Shown piece by piece: positions 47,301 through 57,545 of a stretch of 64,000 bases of DNA (position 1 is its first letter; every line of letters begins with the position of its first letter). Both the position numbers and the translations under genes were made by a program. The notes beneath the pieces were generated by a model. It was given only the letters and a program-made list of their open reading frames with translations. It made no database searches and was not told the DNA's origin. The stretch comes from Patella vulgata (taxonomy: Eukaryota; Mollusca; Gastropoda; Patellidae), in assembly GCF_932274485.2 (NCBI RefSeq), contig NC_065879.2:45370936-45434935 (forward strand). Reading direction: 5' to 3'.

Positions 47301-50300
47301 GTACATGTAGTAATTTAGAAACTAACATCAGACTGCTCACGCCCGCTCTACCTACTCATTTAGCATGGCAGTTTTTGTTGGCTTGTATGTTGCGTCATTT
47401 GTAACAGAAAGCATTAATCCAGATGAACGGGTCAAAGAGAACAGAATCAACTTTAATGTTAGTGGGGGTGGGGGTTTGGAGGGGGGGAGGTGAATGATGT
47501 TTGGTGGTATGCCAGTATTAACCTTTTCTATGTTCTACATGATGTACATGTTTATTTATATTTATATAGGTTGGAGATCGTGTATTTACCACATGTTCAC
47601 CTGGATCTGGTACCTATGCTGAATATACAGTTTCCAGTCCTTTATATGTTGCTCACTTAGGAGATACACTTAGTTTTGAAGAAGGAGCCGGAATTGGAAT
47701 TCCATATTACACGGCTTATAAAACACTTTGTATATTGTAAGTTTATCTACATTATAGATTTATTAATGTTGGATTTCATTCAATATCTTAATATTACTGA
47801 TTTCAATTATTGAATATGTGAATAGTAAGAATAGATATGACTGTTTGAAATGCACATGCGCCAATCCAACATTGATAATTAGGTTATATTTATAGCACGA
47901 CTTTCATGAGTTAACAGGTTTGAACATCAAGGCCTTAGGGCGAGATGTTGAACCTGTTAACGAATGAAGCGTGCTATAAATGACTTGTAACATTGACACC
48001 TGATCAACATGCTTGTTGTTATTGCACAGAAAATCCACCCCACTTCTCTAAGTGATTTCTACTAAAACTAGTGTAAACCAGCAAAAGAGTGCAATAAAAT
48101 TTAACATGTCTAGTTATTGCACGGTTAAGCTCCACCCAATCTACTAGAGGGAAAACAATCTGCTTATTCAAGGAAAAGAACAAAGGAAGATTTCCCATTC
48201 ATGTTACAAACAACTTTATTGAATTTCTTATCCCTAACTTTATGGTTTTGGCTATCAGAAACTCATATAGATATTATTATGATATAAAAATTTTTTTTAA
48301 GGCAGCTTAACATTATTATGTTTGCATGACTCTAGTCATAAATTGACATTTAAAACATGAATATCTCAATTATCAATTGGCAGATTTGTTTCAAATTTTG
48401 AATAAAATCTCCTCACTTCATAATGATATACCGACCAGAGACCTTCATGATGTTAATCCCTCTTTGACCTATTATACACCCATATTTATTGTCAGTCGGC
48501 AATATGAACACATTTTGCCATCTTATGTTTAATATATTTATTTAGAATTCGTGCCAGAGCAGGAGAGACAGTATTGGTACATGGTGCCAGTGGGGCTGTA
48601 AGTATCACTTTATTGTCCCCGGCCTTTCGAAGAAAGCAGGGGACTATTAAAATGGGTTCGTCCGTCTGTCTGTCTGTCTGTCTGTCTCTGTCTGTCTGTC
48701 TGTCTGTCCGTCACACTTTTTAGGACACAATAACTCTCCTTCTAATTGACCTAGAATGTACAAACTTGGTGTAGGTGTTTATTGGGTCAATGCCTTGATG
48801 GAGTTCGAAGATGAGCATTTTCGGCTTAGGGTAAGCAGAGATAAGCAATTTGATTGGTTGATGCTTTGGGACACGATAACTTTAGTTCTAATTAAGTGAG
48901 AGAGATGAAACTTGGTGTATAGTTTCATTACATCAATACCTTGACTAAGTTCGATAATGAGCATTTTCTACTCAGGGTAAGCAGAGCGATAAGCAATTTG
49001 ATTGGCCGAGACTTTGGAACACAATAACCCTCCTAATTGAGCTAGAATGTTCAAACTTGGTGTAGGTGTTTATTAGATCAATGCCTTGATGGAGTGTGAA
49101 GATAATCATTTTCTGCTTAGGATAAGCAAAGATAAGCAATTTGATTGGTTGATGCTTTGGGACACGATAACTTTAATTCCAATTAAGTGAGAGTGATGAA
49201 ACTTGGTGTATAGTTTCATTACATCAATACCTTGACTAAGTTCGATGATGAGCATTTTTTGTTCAGGGTAAGCAGAGCGATAAGCAATTTGATTGGCTGA
49301 GACTTTGGAACACAATAACCCTCCTACTAATTGAGCTAGAATGTTCAAACTTGGTGTAGGTGTTTATTAGGTCAATGCCTTGATGGAGTTTGAAGATAAG
49401 CATTTTCTGCTTAGGGTAAGCAAAGATAAGCAATTTGATTGGTTGATGCTTTGGGACACGATAACTTTAGTTCCAATTAAGTGAGAGTGATGAAACTTGG
49501 TGTATAGTTTCATTACATCAATACCTTGACTAAGTTCGATGATGAGCATTTTCTGCTTAGGGTAAGCAGAGCGATAAGCAATTTGATTGGCCGAGACTTT
49601 GGAACACAATAACCCTCCTTCTAATTGAGCTAGAATGTTCAAACTTGGTGTAGGGGTTTATGAGGTCAATGCCCTGATGGAGTGCGAAGATCAGCATTTT
49701 CTGCTTAGGGTAAGCAGAGATAAGCAATTTGATTGGTTGATGCTTTGGAACACGATAACTTTAGTTCTAATTAAGTGAGAGTGATGAAACTTGGTGTATA
49801 GTTTCATTACATCAATACCTTGACTAAGTTCGATGATGAGAATTTTCTGCTTAGGCTAACGAGCAATAAGCATTTTGATTGGTCAAACTCTTCTTCTAAT
49901 TGAGGTAGAATGTTTAAACTTGATGTAGATGTTCGTCTTGACTGAGTTCAACAACTCTTCTTCTAATTGAGGTAGAATGTTTAAACTTGATGTAGATGTT
50001 CATCTTGACTGAGTTCAATGATTAACGTATCAAGCTAAAGCTAAGCAGAGGTAAGCAATTTCCTGCTTTGGGACAAGATAACTTTGATTCTATCTGATAG
50101 AGAGTGATGAAACTTAGTGTATAGTTGATAATCAGTTTGATTGCTTGATACTTTGGAAAAAAATAGATGTGCGATTAATTAATATGTGTCATCTATTTAT
50201 TTGGGGATTTCGGCGGGGGACATCAGCCTCACTGTTGGCTTGTTTATATATACATTGTATTATTTATTTTGATATATTATATAGAGGTCAAAGTGAAGTA

Positions 50301-52833
50301 TGCAGATTTAAAGAATATGAATGAAAGGATTTATTATTTTATTTTTACAAAACTTTTTATTCACCTTCCTTGAAATCTGGCCATTCATATTTACCCTCAA
50401 CCACAATTTCTTGTAAACAATTTGTTATCTCATTTGTTTGCATTATGAGTGAGCTGAAGAAACTTGTCAAATTCTGACGATTTCTAATAATTTTATTTCC
50501 CCTGTTAAATCTTCTAGAATACTGTAATCTTCTAGTAATTACTGATTTAGAGAAGCCTGTCAACAGGTTCTGTCCATTAGTTATTGACCTTGTTCACATC
50601 ATTCATATTCTGATGGGTTTACCAGTGTTGATGAGTAGGTTTTGCTTTTGTTAATGTAAAGAATCACTGTGCACTAAACTGCTCAAGTATCTTTCAATTA
50701 TTTACATACATTGTACATAGTAAACGTGTAACGAAAGGAATTGTTTTTAAATCAAATTTAGGTAATTTAATAGGTACACATATTGTTGTATTGTTATGCA
50801 CTGTTATAGGTTGGAATTGCCAGTGTGCAGTTGGCCAAATCTATAGGGTTAAAGGTCATTGGAACAGCTGGTACAACTGATGGAATGAAGCTAGCTAAAG
50901 ACAATGGGGCTGATTTTGTATTCAATCACAGGGAAGAAGGGTACATGAAAAAAATAACCGTAAGTTGAATTTTTTTTAACATTTGGTATGTTGGAAAAAT
51001 ACAGAGCAAGGATAGGAGCTTAAAACAGACAGGATTATTTATATGTTCTATTGTAGTAGATTTAACACAGAAATGCATGTGTCTAAAACTCCCATGGTAC
51101 AGGTTTTAAATTTGTTTTTAAATACAAGGTGACTTATTTACATACAAAATATTGTTTTATTTTTATCAGGATGCTGCCCCAGAAGGAATAGATATTATAC
51201 TGGAAATGTTGGCTAATGTTAACCTAGATAAGGATCTGGATATGATCAAAATACGAGGACGAATTGGGGTAGGTAATAAATAGATGATATCTTCTGTTCT
51301 GAATCTTTAAATGCCGATTATGGTTTACAAATTGAAAGTTTTACTTCCCCCTAAGCTACCAGTGCAAAACATATATATATTTACTTTTTGTCCCACATAA
51401 CTTTAAAATGTTGAACTTGCAGAAAAACTTTCTCTTGGGGTATATATAAAAGTGAGCACAAAAATCATAGAAATCGCATCTGTTATTCAAGTGAACGCTT
51501 ACAAGGAACTCTTGGTTAACCAGTACGAATAAGGGAATCGAGTGGTGTGTAGATTAATTTTGTTTAACATTTATTCCACGAATATATTGCCCAACACATA
51601 TTATTTCATCAGGTTATTCTTGATATCAATAGACTGAATTTATAGACCGTCCAAGTTTTCCTGCATGATCTGTGTTAAACCTGAACAGCAGCAATAGAAA
51701 CTAAATTTCAATGAAGAAAATGTGAAAGTTTTTTATTTTAGATTATTGGATGTCGAGAGGAAGTAAAGATTTCTCCTATTAAAATCATGTTTAAAGAATG
51801 TGTTGTTACTGGTGTTATCCTTCTACACACAACAGAGGTAAATAATGATTTATCTTTTAGATGCGGGAAATTTACTTTCATGGCTTTAAAATCGGCCTTA
51901 ATGGAGCTAAACCTCTTTGGTTTAGATCAGGGATCTTAATATAGCTGCTGGATGTTTGAAAAAGCTGATTGATAAAATAAAGTATTGAATTGAATTGATC
52001 TGATGTGTAATGGCTCAAGATCTATACATACAATTAAATTTTAGTCTAATTTTTGTCAACAATAACTTTAGGATAGTTTAACTTAAAGTGGCATTAGCTA
52101 AGATTAGATAAAGAGCTGTCAATTATAATAATTAAAAAATAGATACATGTAATATAAAGAAAATATTTCAGTGAAATTACTTCACTCTGAGCCAAGCCAA
52201 GGTATCGATGATTTAATTATAGGGAAGCCTTGATGGTCATTAATGCCTTTGTTACCATAATAAACAAAGTCTCGATTACCCATTTTTACGGTTATCGCAT
52301 CCACCATGTAACATATTTGAATCCACTTATTATTGCAGGCATCCGATGGCATCGAGATTTTATTATGGTCTTGGTGTTAATTAATGTTTAATTAAACATA
52401 CATTATGCAAGAGCTAAATCTGCCTAGTGCAGGTCTTTCTTTAGGCCTGAAATGTTATCTAAATTATTAATTAGACATTAATTAACTTATCCAGACCATA
52501 AATAACTATCAATGTCATCGCTAACCTACGATATTTACTGGATTAGAATCCGATCTGCTGCTCTAGCTCATTGATGATTCAATCAAAAAATGGCATTAGG
52601 TTGCTTTACATTTTCATTCTAAACTGGACCATATATTTATTGATTACGTTCATGTTTTTTTTATATTACAGTGTGAATGGAGAGAAATGCACGGTGCTCT
52701 CGAAGCAGGCATAAAATATGGCTGGCTTAAACCCCATATTGGGTTGACATATACACTAGCCCAGGCTCCTCAAGCTCACGATACGGTTATAAATAATTCT
52801 GGTACCATGGGCAGAATTGTGCTTCAAATATAG
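44256..52833 (+). CDS. CRYZ: zeta-crystallin / NADPH:quinone oxidoreductase, 8 coding exons
   Basis: Exons join at 44256-44345, 47010-47162, 47570-47736, 48546-48597, 50810-50959, 51170-51268, 51742-51837 and 52672-52833, giving 322 residues plus TAG (vertebrate CRYZ has 329). The start follows an in-frame ATG giving [15 protein letters not shown], matching the family N-terminus. Landmarks: [13 protein letters not shown] (38-50) and [17 protein letters not shown] in the GroES-like substrate domain; [15 protein letters not shown]; the NADPH-binding GASGAVG (150-156) at the start of the Rossmann fold; GTAGT (172-176); FNHRE (192-196); EMLANVNL (216-223); and GWLKP (286-290) near the C-terminus. 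Family members are soluble cytosolic medium-chain reductases without zinc that reduce quinones with NADPH by one electron; some vertebrate forms also bind AU-rich RNA. All introns are GT..AG; six are phase 0 and intron 3 is phase 2. No stop or frameshift was seen, so the gene looks functional. Exact orthology is inferred from these motifs, not from a tree. Confidence 0.93.
44357..46002 (+). mobile_element. dimeric ~335-bp array element, copy 3, in CRYZ-like intron 1
   Basis: It starts near TATTTATACGTATTATGCC at 44357 and GCCCCTGTCCATCCGGACGT, and ends TATCCTGCCTGGCAGCCGCT at about 45981-46000. About four dimeric units are present, some partial (a deletion-type join near 45130). Same strand as the host gene. 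It fills most of the first 1.65 kb of the 2.66-kb intron. Confidence 0.85.
46399..46773 (+). mobile_element. AATCTG Mutator-like MITE, copy 2, in intron 1
   Basis: A 375-bp element with ends AATCTGATTAAAATACAGAT and GATCTGTGTTTTAAACAGAT then TGG. Flanks AAATGCCAC (46390-46398) and AAACACCAC (46774-46782) agree at 7 of 9 bases and are a decayed 9-bp target duplication. The body is shared with the copies at 16130 and 54978. Confidence 0.85.
46785..46865 (+). repeat. SINE family A 3' fragment in intron 1
   Basis: TAAAATTTCCCTCATAGCAC then ACTGCATGATACCCGTTTTT and ATTAGCC match the 3' part of the SINE (compare 44107-44168). Head and tail are missing. Confidence 0.7.
47010..47162 (+). CDS. CRYZ: CRYZ-like coding exon 2
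   Basis: Fifty-one codons after the acceptor TTTATTTCAG, before the donor GTAAGT. Encodes [20 protein letters not shown] through GKNVKNFK, the start of the substrate domain. Phase 0 at both ends. Confidence 0.95.
47570..47736 (+). CDS. CRYZ: CRYZ-like coding exon 3
   Basis: Follows TTTATATAG and ends at TATATT before GTAAGT. Encodes [20 protein letters not shown] through [10 protein letters not shown] and two bases of the next codon (phase 2). Confidence 0.95.
47889..47980. repeat. 92-bp imperfect palindrome in intron 3
   Basis: TTTATAGCACG at the left pairs with CGTGCTATAAA at the right. Inside, GTTAACAGGTT pairs with AACCTGTTAAC and CATC with GATG, leaving a short loop around GGCCTTAGGG. 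It is probably a tiny palindromic MITE. Transcribed within the intron, it would fold into a hairpin. Confidence 0.7.
48546..48597 (+). CDS. CRYZ: CRYZ-like coding exon 4
   Basis: A 52-bp exon after TTATTTAG and before GTAAGT. It completes the split Leu codon and encodes [17 protein letters not shown], the first part of the NADPH-binding motif. The next exon supplies VG. Confidence 0.93.
48613..50225 (+). mobile_element. TCTG + dimeric ~293-bp array element in intron 4
   Basis: The left end GTCCCCGGCCTTTCGAAGAA (from about 48616) lies under 20 bp past the exon 4 donor and is followed by a TCTG microsatellite (48665-48710). The array alternates two half-units, one with AGAATGTTCAAACTTGGTGT and one with GATGAAACTTGGTGTATAGT. 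The dimer repeats at about 293 bp, about four times. It ends GGCGGGGGACATCAGCC at about 50213, giving a short inverted match to the start (GTCCCC / GGGGAC). A smaller 66-bp direct duplication lies at about 49884-50015. No transposase is encoded. Confidence 0.8.
50810..50959 (+). CDS. CRYZ: CRYZ-like coding exon 5
   Basis: Fifty codons after CTGTTATAG and before GTAAGT. Encodes [20 protein letters not shown] through [13 protein letters not shown], the core of the Rossmann fold with the conserved NHRE. Confidence 0.95.
51170..51268 (+). CDS. CRYZ: CRYZ-like coding exon 6
   Basis: Thirty-three codons after TTTTATCAG and before GTAGGT. Encodes [20 protein letters not shown] through IRGRIG. Confidence 0.95.
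51742..51837 (+). CDS. CRYZ: CRYZ-like coding exon 7
   Basis: Thirty-two codons after TTTTATTTTAG and before GTAAAT. Encodes [20 protein letters not shown] through LLHTTE, aligning with the human GSRGTIEINP region. Confidence 0.93.
52330..52560. repeat. imperfect inverted-repeat MITE in intron 7
   Basis: GATGGCATCGAGATTTTATT and ATGGTCTTGGTGTTAATTAA on the left pair imperfectly with TTAATTAACTTATCCAGACC and ATAAATAACTATCAATGTCA on the right. A diverged inverse copy lies at about 53740-53895 (GTAGGTTAGCGATGACATCG, GGTTAATTAATGTCTAATAA). Confidence 0.65.
52672..52833 (+). CDS. CRYZ: CRYZ-like terminal coding exon 8
   Basis: Fifty-three codons and TAG after TTATATTACAG. Encodes [20 protein letters not shown] through [10 protein letters not shown], the family C-terminus. 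The 3' UTR follows. Confidence 0.94.
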   Translation, partial: CEWREMHGALEAGIKYGWLKPHIGLTYTLAQAPQAHDTVINNSGTMGRIVLQI

Positions 52834-53155
52834 ATGAACTCTTATATTATATTGCTTAAAATATAAAAGGACAATTGGAGCAGGTTGGCACCAACATTGA
52901 TTTAACCTAAATCTGATAATGGATAGAATCGTGGTTGTCATTACATTTTATGTGGTCAGAAGAAAGATTTATGTGTGCTACTGCTACTTGTATTTGGAAA
53001 ATTTACAAATTGGACATACTTCTTATGATGTAAATAATTATCAGGAATCAGTTTATGTCGACATTGATTCAAGCTACCAATTAATCATACTGTCATCGAA
53101 TCAGACTAGAACTTGTTCGTTGAAATTTGTATTGTTGTGTTTTGTTCCTCTCTTT

Positions 53156-53161
53156 ATTAAA
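53156..53161 (+). promoter_or_regulatory. possible poly(A) signal ATTAAA for the CRYZ-like gene
   Basis: ATTAAA lies 323 bp after the stop codon. No AATAAA was seen between the stop and this point. A SINE fragment starts 45 bp later. Confidence 0.3.
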
Positions 53162-53205
53162 AATATGAACAAAATGAAGCCTTGATTATAATTTTGTAAT
53201 GTCAT

Positions 53206-53313
53206 ATGAAATGAAATGGGGTTTAACTCCCACATCTCTGTAATAACTGGCTAATGAAGACAAGGTACACTTTAGTATCAGTGAATACTATAAAGTGTCA
53301 TTACCTTGTCTTC
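53206..53313. repeat. SINE tail fragment followed by a 58-bp hairpin
   Basis: GAAATGAAATGGGGTTTAAC (from about 53208) is an inverted SINE tail. It runs into a near-perfect inverted repeat, GAAGACAAGGTA..ACTTTAGTAT (from 53256) pairing with ATACTATAAAGT..TACCTTGTCTTC (to 53313). The hairpin is small and its origin is unclear. Confidence 0.65.
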
Positions 53314-53739
53314 AATCAGTATATGATTTGTTTGCAATTCATTTTCATAGAACTGAAATATTACCCAGATTAAAATGTTACAACCAACGGCCTAGATCAT
53401 AGACCCACCTCTCGATTTGCAGTTATTTGTTGCTTTTGTTTATTTTTACAACCTTGTTGGCTGATGCATGAAGAGTTTCCCCCATATATCTGAAGGGGTA
53501 TTATGGGATATCAGAAATAGCGTTGACAGTTCTTGCTATAATAGTTAAAAATAGATAACGTAAATAGAATGTGCTGAATATTGCTCCATGCGCTGAACCA
53601 AGATATTAGCTTTTGAATTTTAGGCTAGCTTCCTCAATCATCATTACTAAAGATTACTAAAGTCTGTACGACAAGTCTTGGTTATCCATTTTTACGTTTA
53701 ATTAACCTTCACAAAATGTAATCCAATCCAGTAAATCAA

Positions 53740-53895
53740 TAAATATATGGTCCAGTAAATATTGTAGGTTAGCGATGACATCGAGAGTTGATTATGGTCT
53801 GGATAGGTTAATTAATGTCTAATAAACAATTTAGGTAACATTTCAGGCTAAAGAAAGACCCGCACTAGACAGATTTAGCTCTTGCATAATGTATC
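53740..53895. repeat. inverse copy of the intron-7 MITE
   Basis: GGTCCAGTAAATATTGTAGG and TTAGCGATGACATCGAGAG, TATGGTCTGGATAGG, then AGACAGATTTAGCTCTTGCA match 52400-52560 inverted. Confidence 0.65.
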
Positions 53896-53944
53896 TTTAA
53901 ATTATAAATTTTCAAACTGTTTTTGAAATGATTTAATAAAAAAA

Positions 53945-54040
53945 AAGTAGATTTGAGGCAGACAGAAGTCACGTTGAGCTACTGCTTCCAGTTTTGGAGT
54001 TATACTACTTTCAACTGTGCAGTGCCGAGTCATCCGCTAG
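53945..54040 (+). repeat. decayed Helitron-like 3' end fused to copy 2
   Basis: CTACTGCTTCCAGTTTTGGA, GTTAT and AGTGCCGAGTCATCCGCTAG read as a worn version of the last core unit and CTAG terminus. It directly abuts the TC start of copy 2 at 54041. Confidence 0.5.
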
Positions 54041-54879
54041 TCTATATATATATATTTGTGACTGTCGTTTGTCTGCAGTCTGTCTGTCTGTCTGTCTGTT
54101 CGGGGTTGGCGGCTACACTAGGTCTGCCCCGAGTCTGAAATTTGGGGTATAGGGGTAGCTCCGACCGGGGAGTAACATAGGCCAGGTGGCGTTAGTCTAC
54201 CACTTTCGGTTTCGGAGTTATGACCCCCGAGCGAAGCCGGTCTGTTTGGGGTTGGCGGCTACACTAGGTCTGCTCCGAGTCTGAAATTTGGGGTATAGGG
54301 GTAGCTCCGACCGGGAAGTAACTAAGGCCAGGTGGCGTTAGTCTACCACTTCCGGTTTCGGAGTTATGACCCCCGAGCGAAGTCTGTCTGTTCGGGGTTG
54401 GCGGCTACATCTGCCCCGAGTCTGAAATTTGGGGTATAGGGGTAGCTCGGACCGGGGAGTAACATAGGTCAGGTGGCGTTAGTCTACCACTTCCGGTTTC
54501 GGAGTTATGACCCCCGAGCGAAGCCGGTCTGTTCGGGGTTGGCCGCTACACAAGGTCTGCCCCGAGCGAAGCCGGTCTGTTCGGGGTTGGCGGCTACACT
54601 AGGTCTGCCCCGAGTCTGAAATTTGGGGTATAGGGGTAGCTCGGACCGGGGAGTAACATAGGCCAGGTGGCGTTAGTCTACCACTTCCGGTTTCGAAGTT
54701 ATGACTCCCGAGCGAAGTCTGTCTGTTCGGGGTTGGCGGCTACACTAGGTCTGCCCCGAGTCTAAAATTTGGGGTATAGGGGTAGCTCGGACCGGGGAGT
54801 AACATAGGCCAGGTGGCATTAGTCTACCACTTCCGGTTTCGGAGTTATGACCCCCGAGCGAAGCCGGGTATACTGCTAG
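54041..54879 (+). mobile_element. Helitron-like tandem-core element, copy 2 (both ends present)
   Basis: The 5' end is TCTATATATATATATTTGTG then ACTGTCGTTTG and TCTG repeats. The core is about five units of ~140 bp of the same type as at 35.3 kb. The 3' end is CCCGAGCGAAGCCGGG (54853-54868), a 16-base hairpin around GCGAAGC, then TATACTG and CTAG at 54876-54879, followed by T. A hairpin some 10-12 bases before a CTRR end with T following, and a TC start, are the rules for Helitron termini. No Rep/helicase gene is present. Confidence 0.82.
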
Positions 54880-54977
54880 TAATTAATAATTAAACAGAGT
54901 AACATCAGATGTGGGAGCGTATCATACCACCCACACCCAAAGATAAAATATTTGGTCTTTTTAACATCACATGTTCA

Positions 54978-55334
54978 TCAAAACACAGATCCTATTTTGT
55001 GTCGTTTTTATTGTTCAAAATTTCGTTTTACTTTTCTTTACTACACTAGGATCTGGAAGAGTTGTTATCATTGACGTGTTCTGAATGATGTGAGCTATTA
55101 GCCAATAATGAAACGGTCTTACGGCGAGCTTGAGGCGTGTTTTGCACGGAACTGTGGGTAATCCACTAGTAACATCAATGCTGATTGGTTAATCAAATGT
55201 CTGACGTCATAGGGTCAAAAGACGGTCGTATGACCTCTGACGCGACCTATCGCTACAACCGGTCTTCATGTAGTGTAGGCCATCGAAAGTATAAAAAAAC
55301 AAAACGAAATATAGATCTGTAGTTTAACCAGATT
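54978..55334 (-). mobile_element. AATCTG Mutator-like MITE, copy 3
   Basis: Inverted relative to copies 1 and 2. Its intact end CAGATT is at 55329-55334 and the other end, near AAAACACAGATCCTATTTTG, is a few bases short. Flanks ACATGTTCA (54969-54977) and GCATGTTCA (55335-55343) agree at 8 of 9 bases, the 9-bp target duplication. Confidence 0.85.
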
Positions 55335-55343
55335 GCATGTTCA

Positions 55344-56684
55344 TTCACATCTGTTCAATCCAGGATACGTACACCAAAGGGTCAATAAATCTGTCATAGC
55401 ATGTATCTGGTACTGCATATGGCTTTATCTCTGTAAAAGATTAAAGAGTGTAATTATATTAAATTATATCTGTCCTTAGAACGCCAAAGGCCACAAAAAA
55501 ATAATACCTGTTTTTATGGTGTAATCATTCATTAAGTATTGTTTAATGGTCGAGAGCGAGACGGGCCGTGGCAGACACTTGCACGTGCTTTGCAATGAAA
55601 TACGTCACTCGAGTTCAATATTTTACCAAGTTACGCTTGGTACATGGCCCGTACGATTATTTGAAATAATGGTACTCTAACATCAAAGGATGACGTCACA
55701 TCTGTATTTTAAGTTTAAATAAATATCAATATGAGTCACTGCCAATATGAATATTTCAGTGATCTTGGGATTTGGCACTGATGGTTCCACCATGGAGTAT
55801 TTTTACCCCCCAATAAAGCCCCAAAATCGGACTCGCACAACGCCTTAATTTGTTAATACTATCAACACCTTTTACTTTCACGCAGCTAGTCTTTAACTGA
55901 AATGGAATTATGTCAGAAAATTGTCGGATATAATCCTTATCAAACACAGAGAAATTTACACTCTTGCCATAGTTGGACAAAACTGTAAATGCCTTGTTTG
56001 CCCCCCCCCCCCCCCCGACCTTGTGGATTAAGAGAAATAATTTGCATAAATTGATAAGGGATGGGCCAAAGTTATTAATACCCGTGTCTACAAGGTAAAT
56101 CACAGTTGTAATTTGATGCCTAATGATAATTACTTTAAAAATTCAGATCACTGCATATTAGAATATTTATCTCAAATAATTTATTATCAACTAGGTATTG
56201 GGTATCATTTTGTAATAGTTACTTTAGTAACGGATTCTTATCGAACTCTATCCTCTATCCGTTACTGGTTGATCCTATACACAACTAATTTTATTGTGAG
56301 ACTTTTCCCTCACCTCGGTTCTAAGGCTATTTTGGAATCCTTACCATCTACTCTTCATCGTGCTTCTTCTTTGTTCGCCAAAAATAATCATTTCTTGCCA
56401 CATCCGACACAAATTTATAATAATCTAACACTATTTACAAGTAGAATTTGGCAATCCAAAAACACAAACAAGGAATTTTTGTAGGAGGGGGTTTACCAGG
56501 TTCCTGTTAAGGACCATACTCCTCGTAATGTTTCGTTTGATTAGACCTAATCCCACTCAACACTGCCATAATGAAAGCAAATTTTTGTTCCAATTGATGA
56601 CTGGTCAATAGTCCGATTAACAACCAATACCTAACCGCGTAATAATAAAATTCGGGTTTAAACAGAGCTCTAAATATGTTTACA
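55344..56684. other. stretch without recognised genes
   Basis: Two opposed open frames of about 115-123 codons (55756-56103 minus; 56113-56484 plus) lack recognisable domains and one crosses a C run (56000-56016). They are not called as genes. Confidence 0.4.
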
Positions 56685-56837
56685 CTAGAAGAATGCCCGG
56701 CTTCGCTCGGGGGTCATAACCCCGAAACCGGAAGTGGTAGACTAACGCCACCTGGCCTATGTTACTCCCCGGTCCGAGCTACCCCTATACCACAAATTTC
56801 AGACTCGTGGCAGACCTAGTGAAGCAGCCAACCCCGA

Positions 56838-56868
<31 letters not shown>

Positions 56869-56893
56869 AACGACTGTCACAAATATTAGTATA
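56685..56893 (-). mobile_element. Helitron-like element copy 3b, single core unit
   Basis: On the minus strand the 3' end is CCCGAGCGAAGCCGGG then CATTCTT and CTAG (56688-56685), followed by T. The TCTG/CAGACAGA stretch and the start ACTGTC..ATATTTGTGA lie at 56840-56892. It has one core unit and a degenerate 5' start. It directly abuts copy 3a. Confidence 0.78.
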
Positions 56894-57545
56894 CTAGCAG
56901 TATACCCGGCTTCGCTCGGGGGTCATAACTCCGAAACCGGAAGTGGTAGACTAATGCCACCTGGCCTATGTTACTCCCCGGTCCGAGCTACCCCTATACC
57001 CCAAATTTTAGACTCGGGGCAGACCTAGTGTAGCCGCCAACCCCGAACAGACAGACTTCGCTCGGGGGTCATAACTCCGAAACCGGAAGTGGTAGACTAA
57101 CGCCACCTGGCCTATGTTACTCCCCGGTCCGAGCTATTCCTATACCCCAAATTTCAGAGTCGGGGCAGACCTTGTGTAGCGGCCAACCCCGAACAGACCG
57201 GCTTCGCTCGGGGGTCATAACTCCGAAACCGGAAGTGGTAGACTAACGCCACCGGGCCTATGTTACTCCCCGGTCCGAGCTACCCCTATACCCCAAATTT
57301 CAGACTCGGGGCAGATGTAGCCGCCAACCCCGAACAGACCGACTTCGCTCGGGGGTCATAACTCCGAAACCGGAAGTGGTAGACTAACGCCACCTGGCCT
57401 ATGTTACTCCCCGGTCGGAGCTACCCCTATACCCCAAATTTCAGACTCGGGGCAGACCTAGTGTAGCCGCCAACCCCGAACAGACAGACAGACAGACAGA
57501 CAGAAAGACAGACAGACAAACGACAGTCACAAATATATATATAGA
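56894..57545 (-). mobile_element. Helitron-like tandem-core element copy 3a
   Basis: On the minus strand the 5' end is A|TCTATATATATATTTGTGAC (start at 57545) with TCTG repeats next. About four core units follow, then the hairpin CCCGAGCGAAGCCGGG, TATACTG and CTAG (56897-56894), followed by T. Termini and spacing are identical to copy 2. Confidence 0.82.

Noticed and set aside
55756-56484. Two opposed frames of about 115-123 codons
   Set aside because: No recognisable domain; one passes through a C run; no splice or promoter context.
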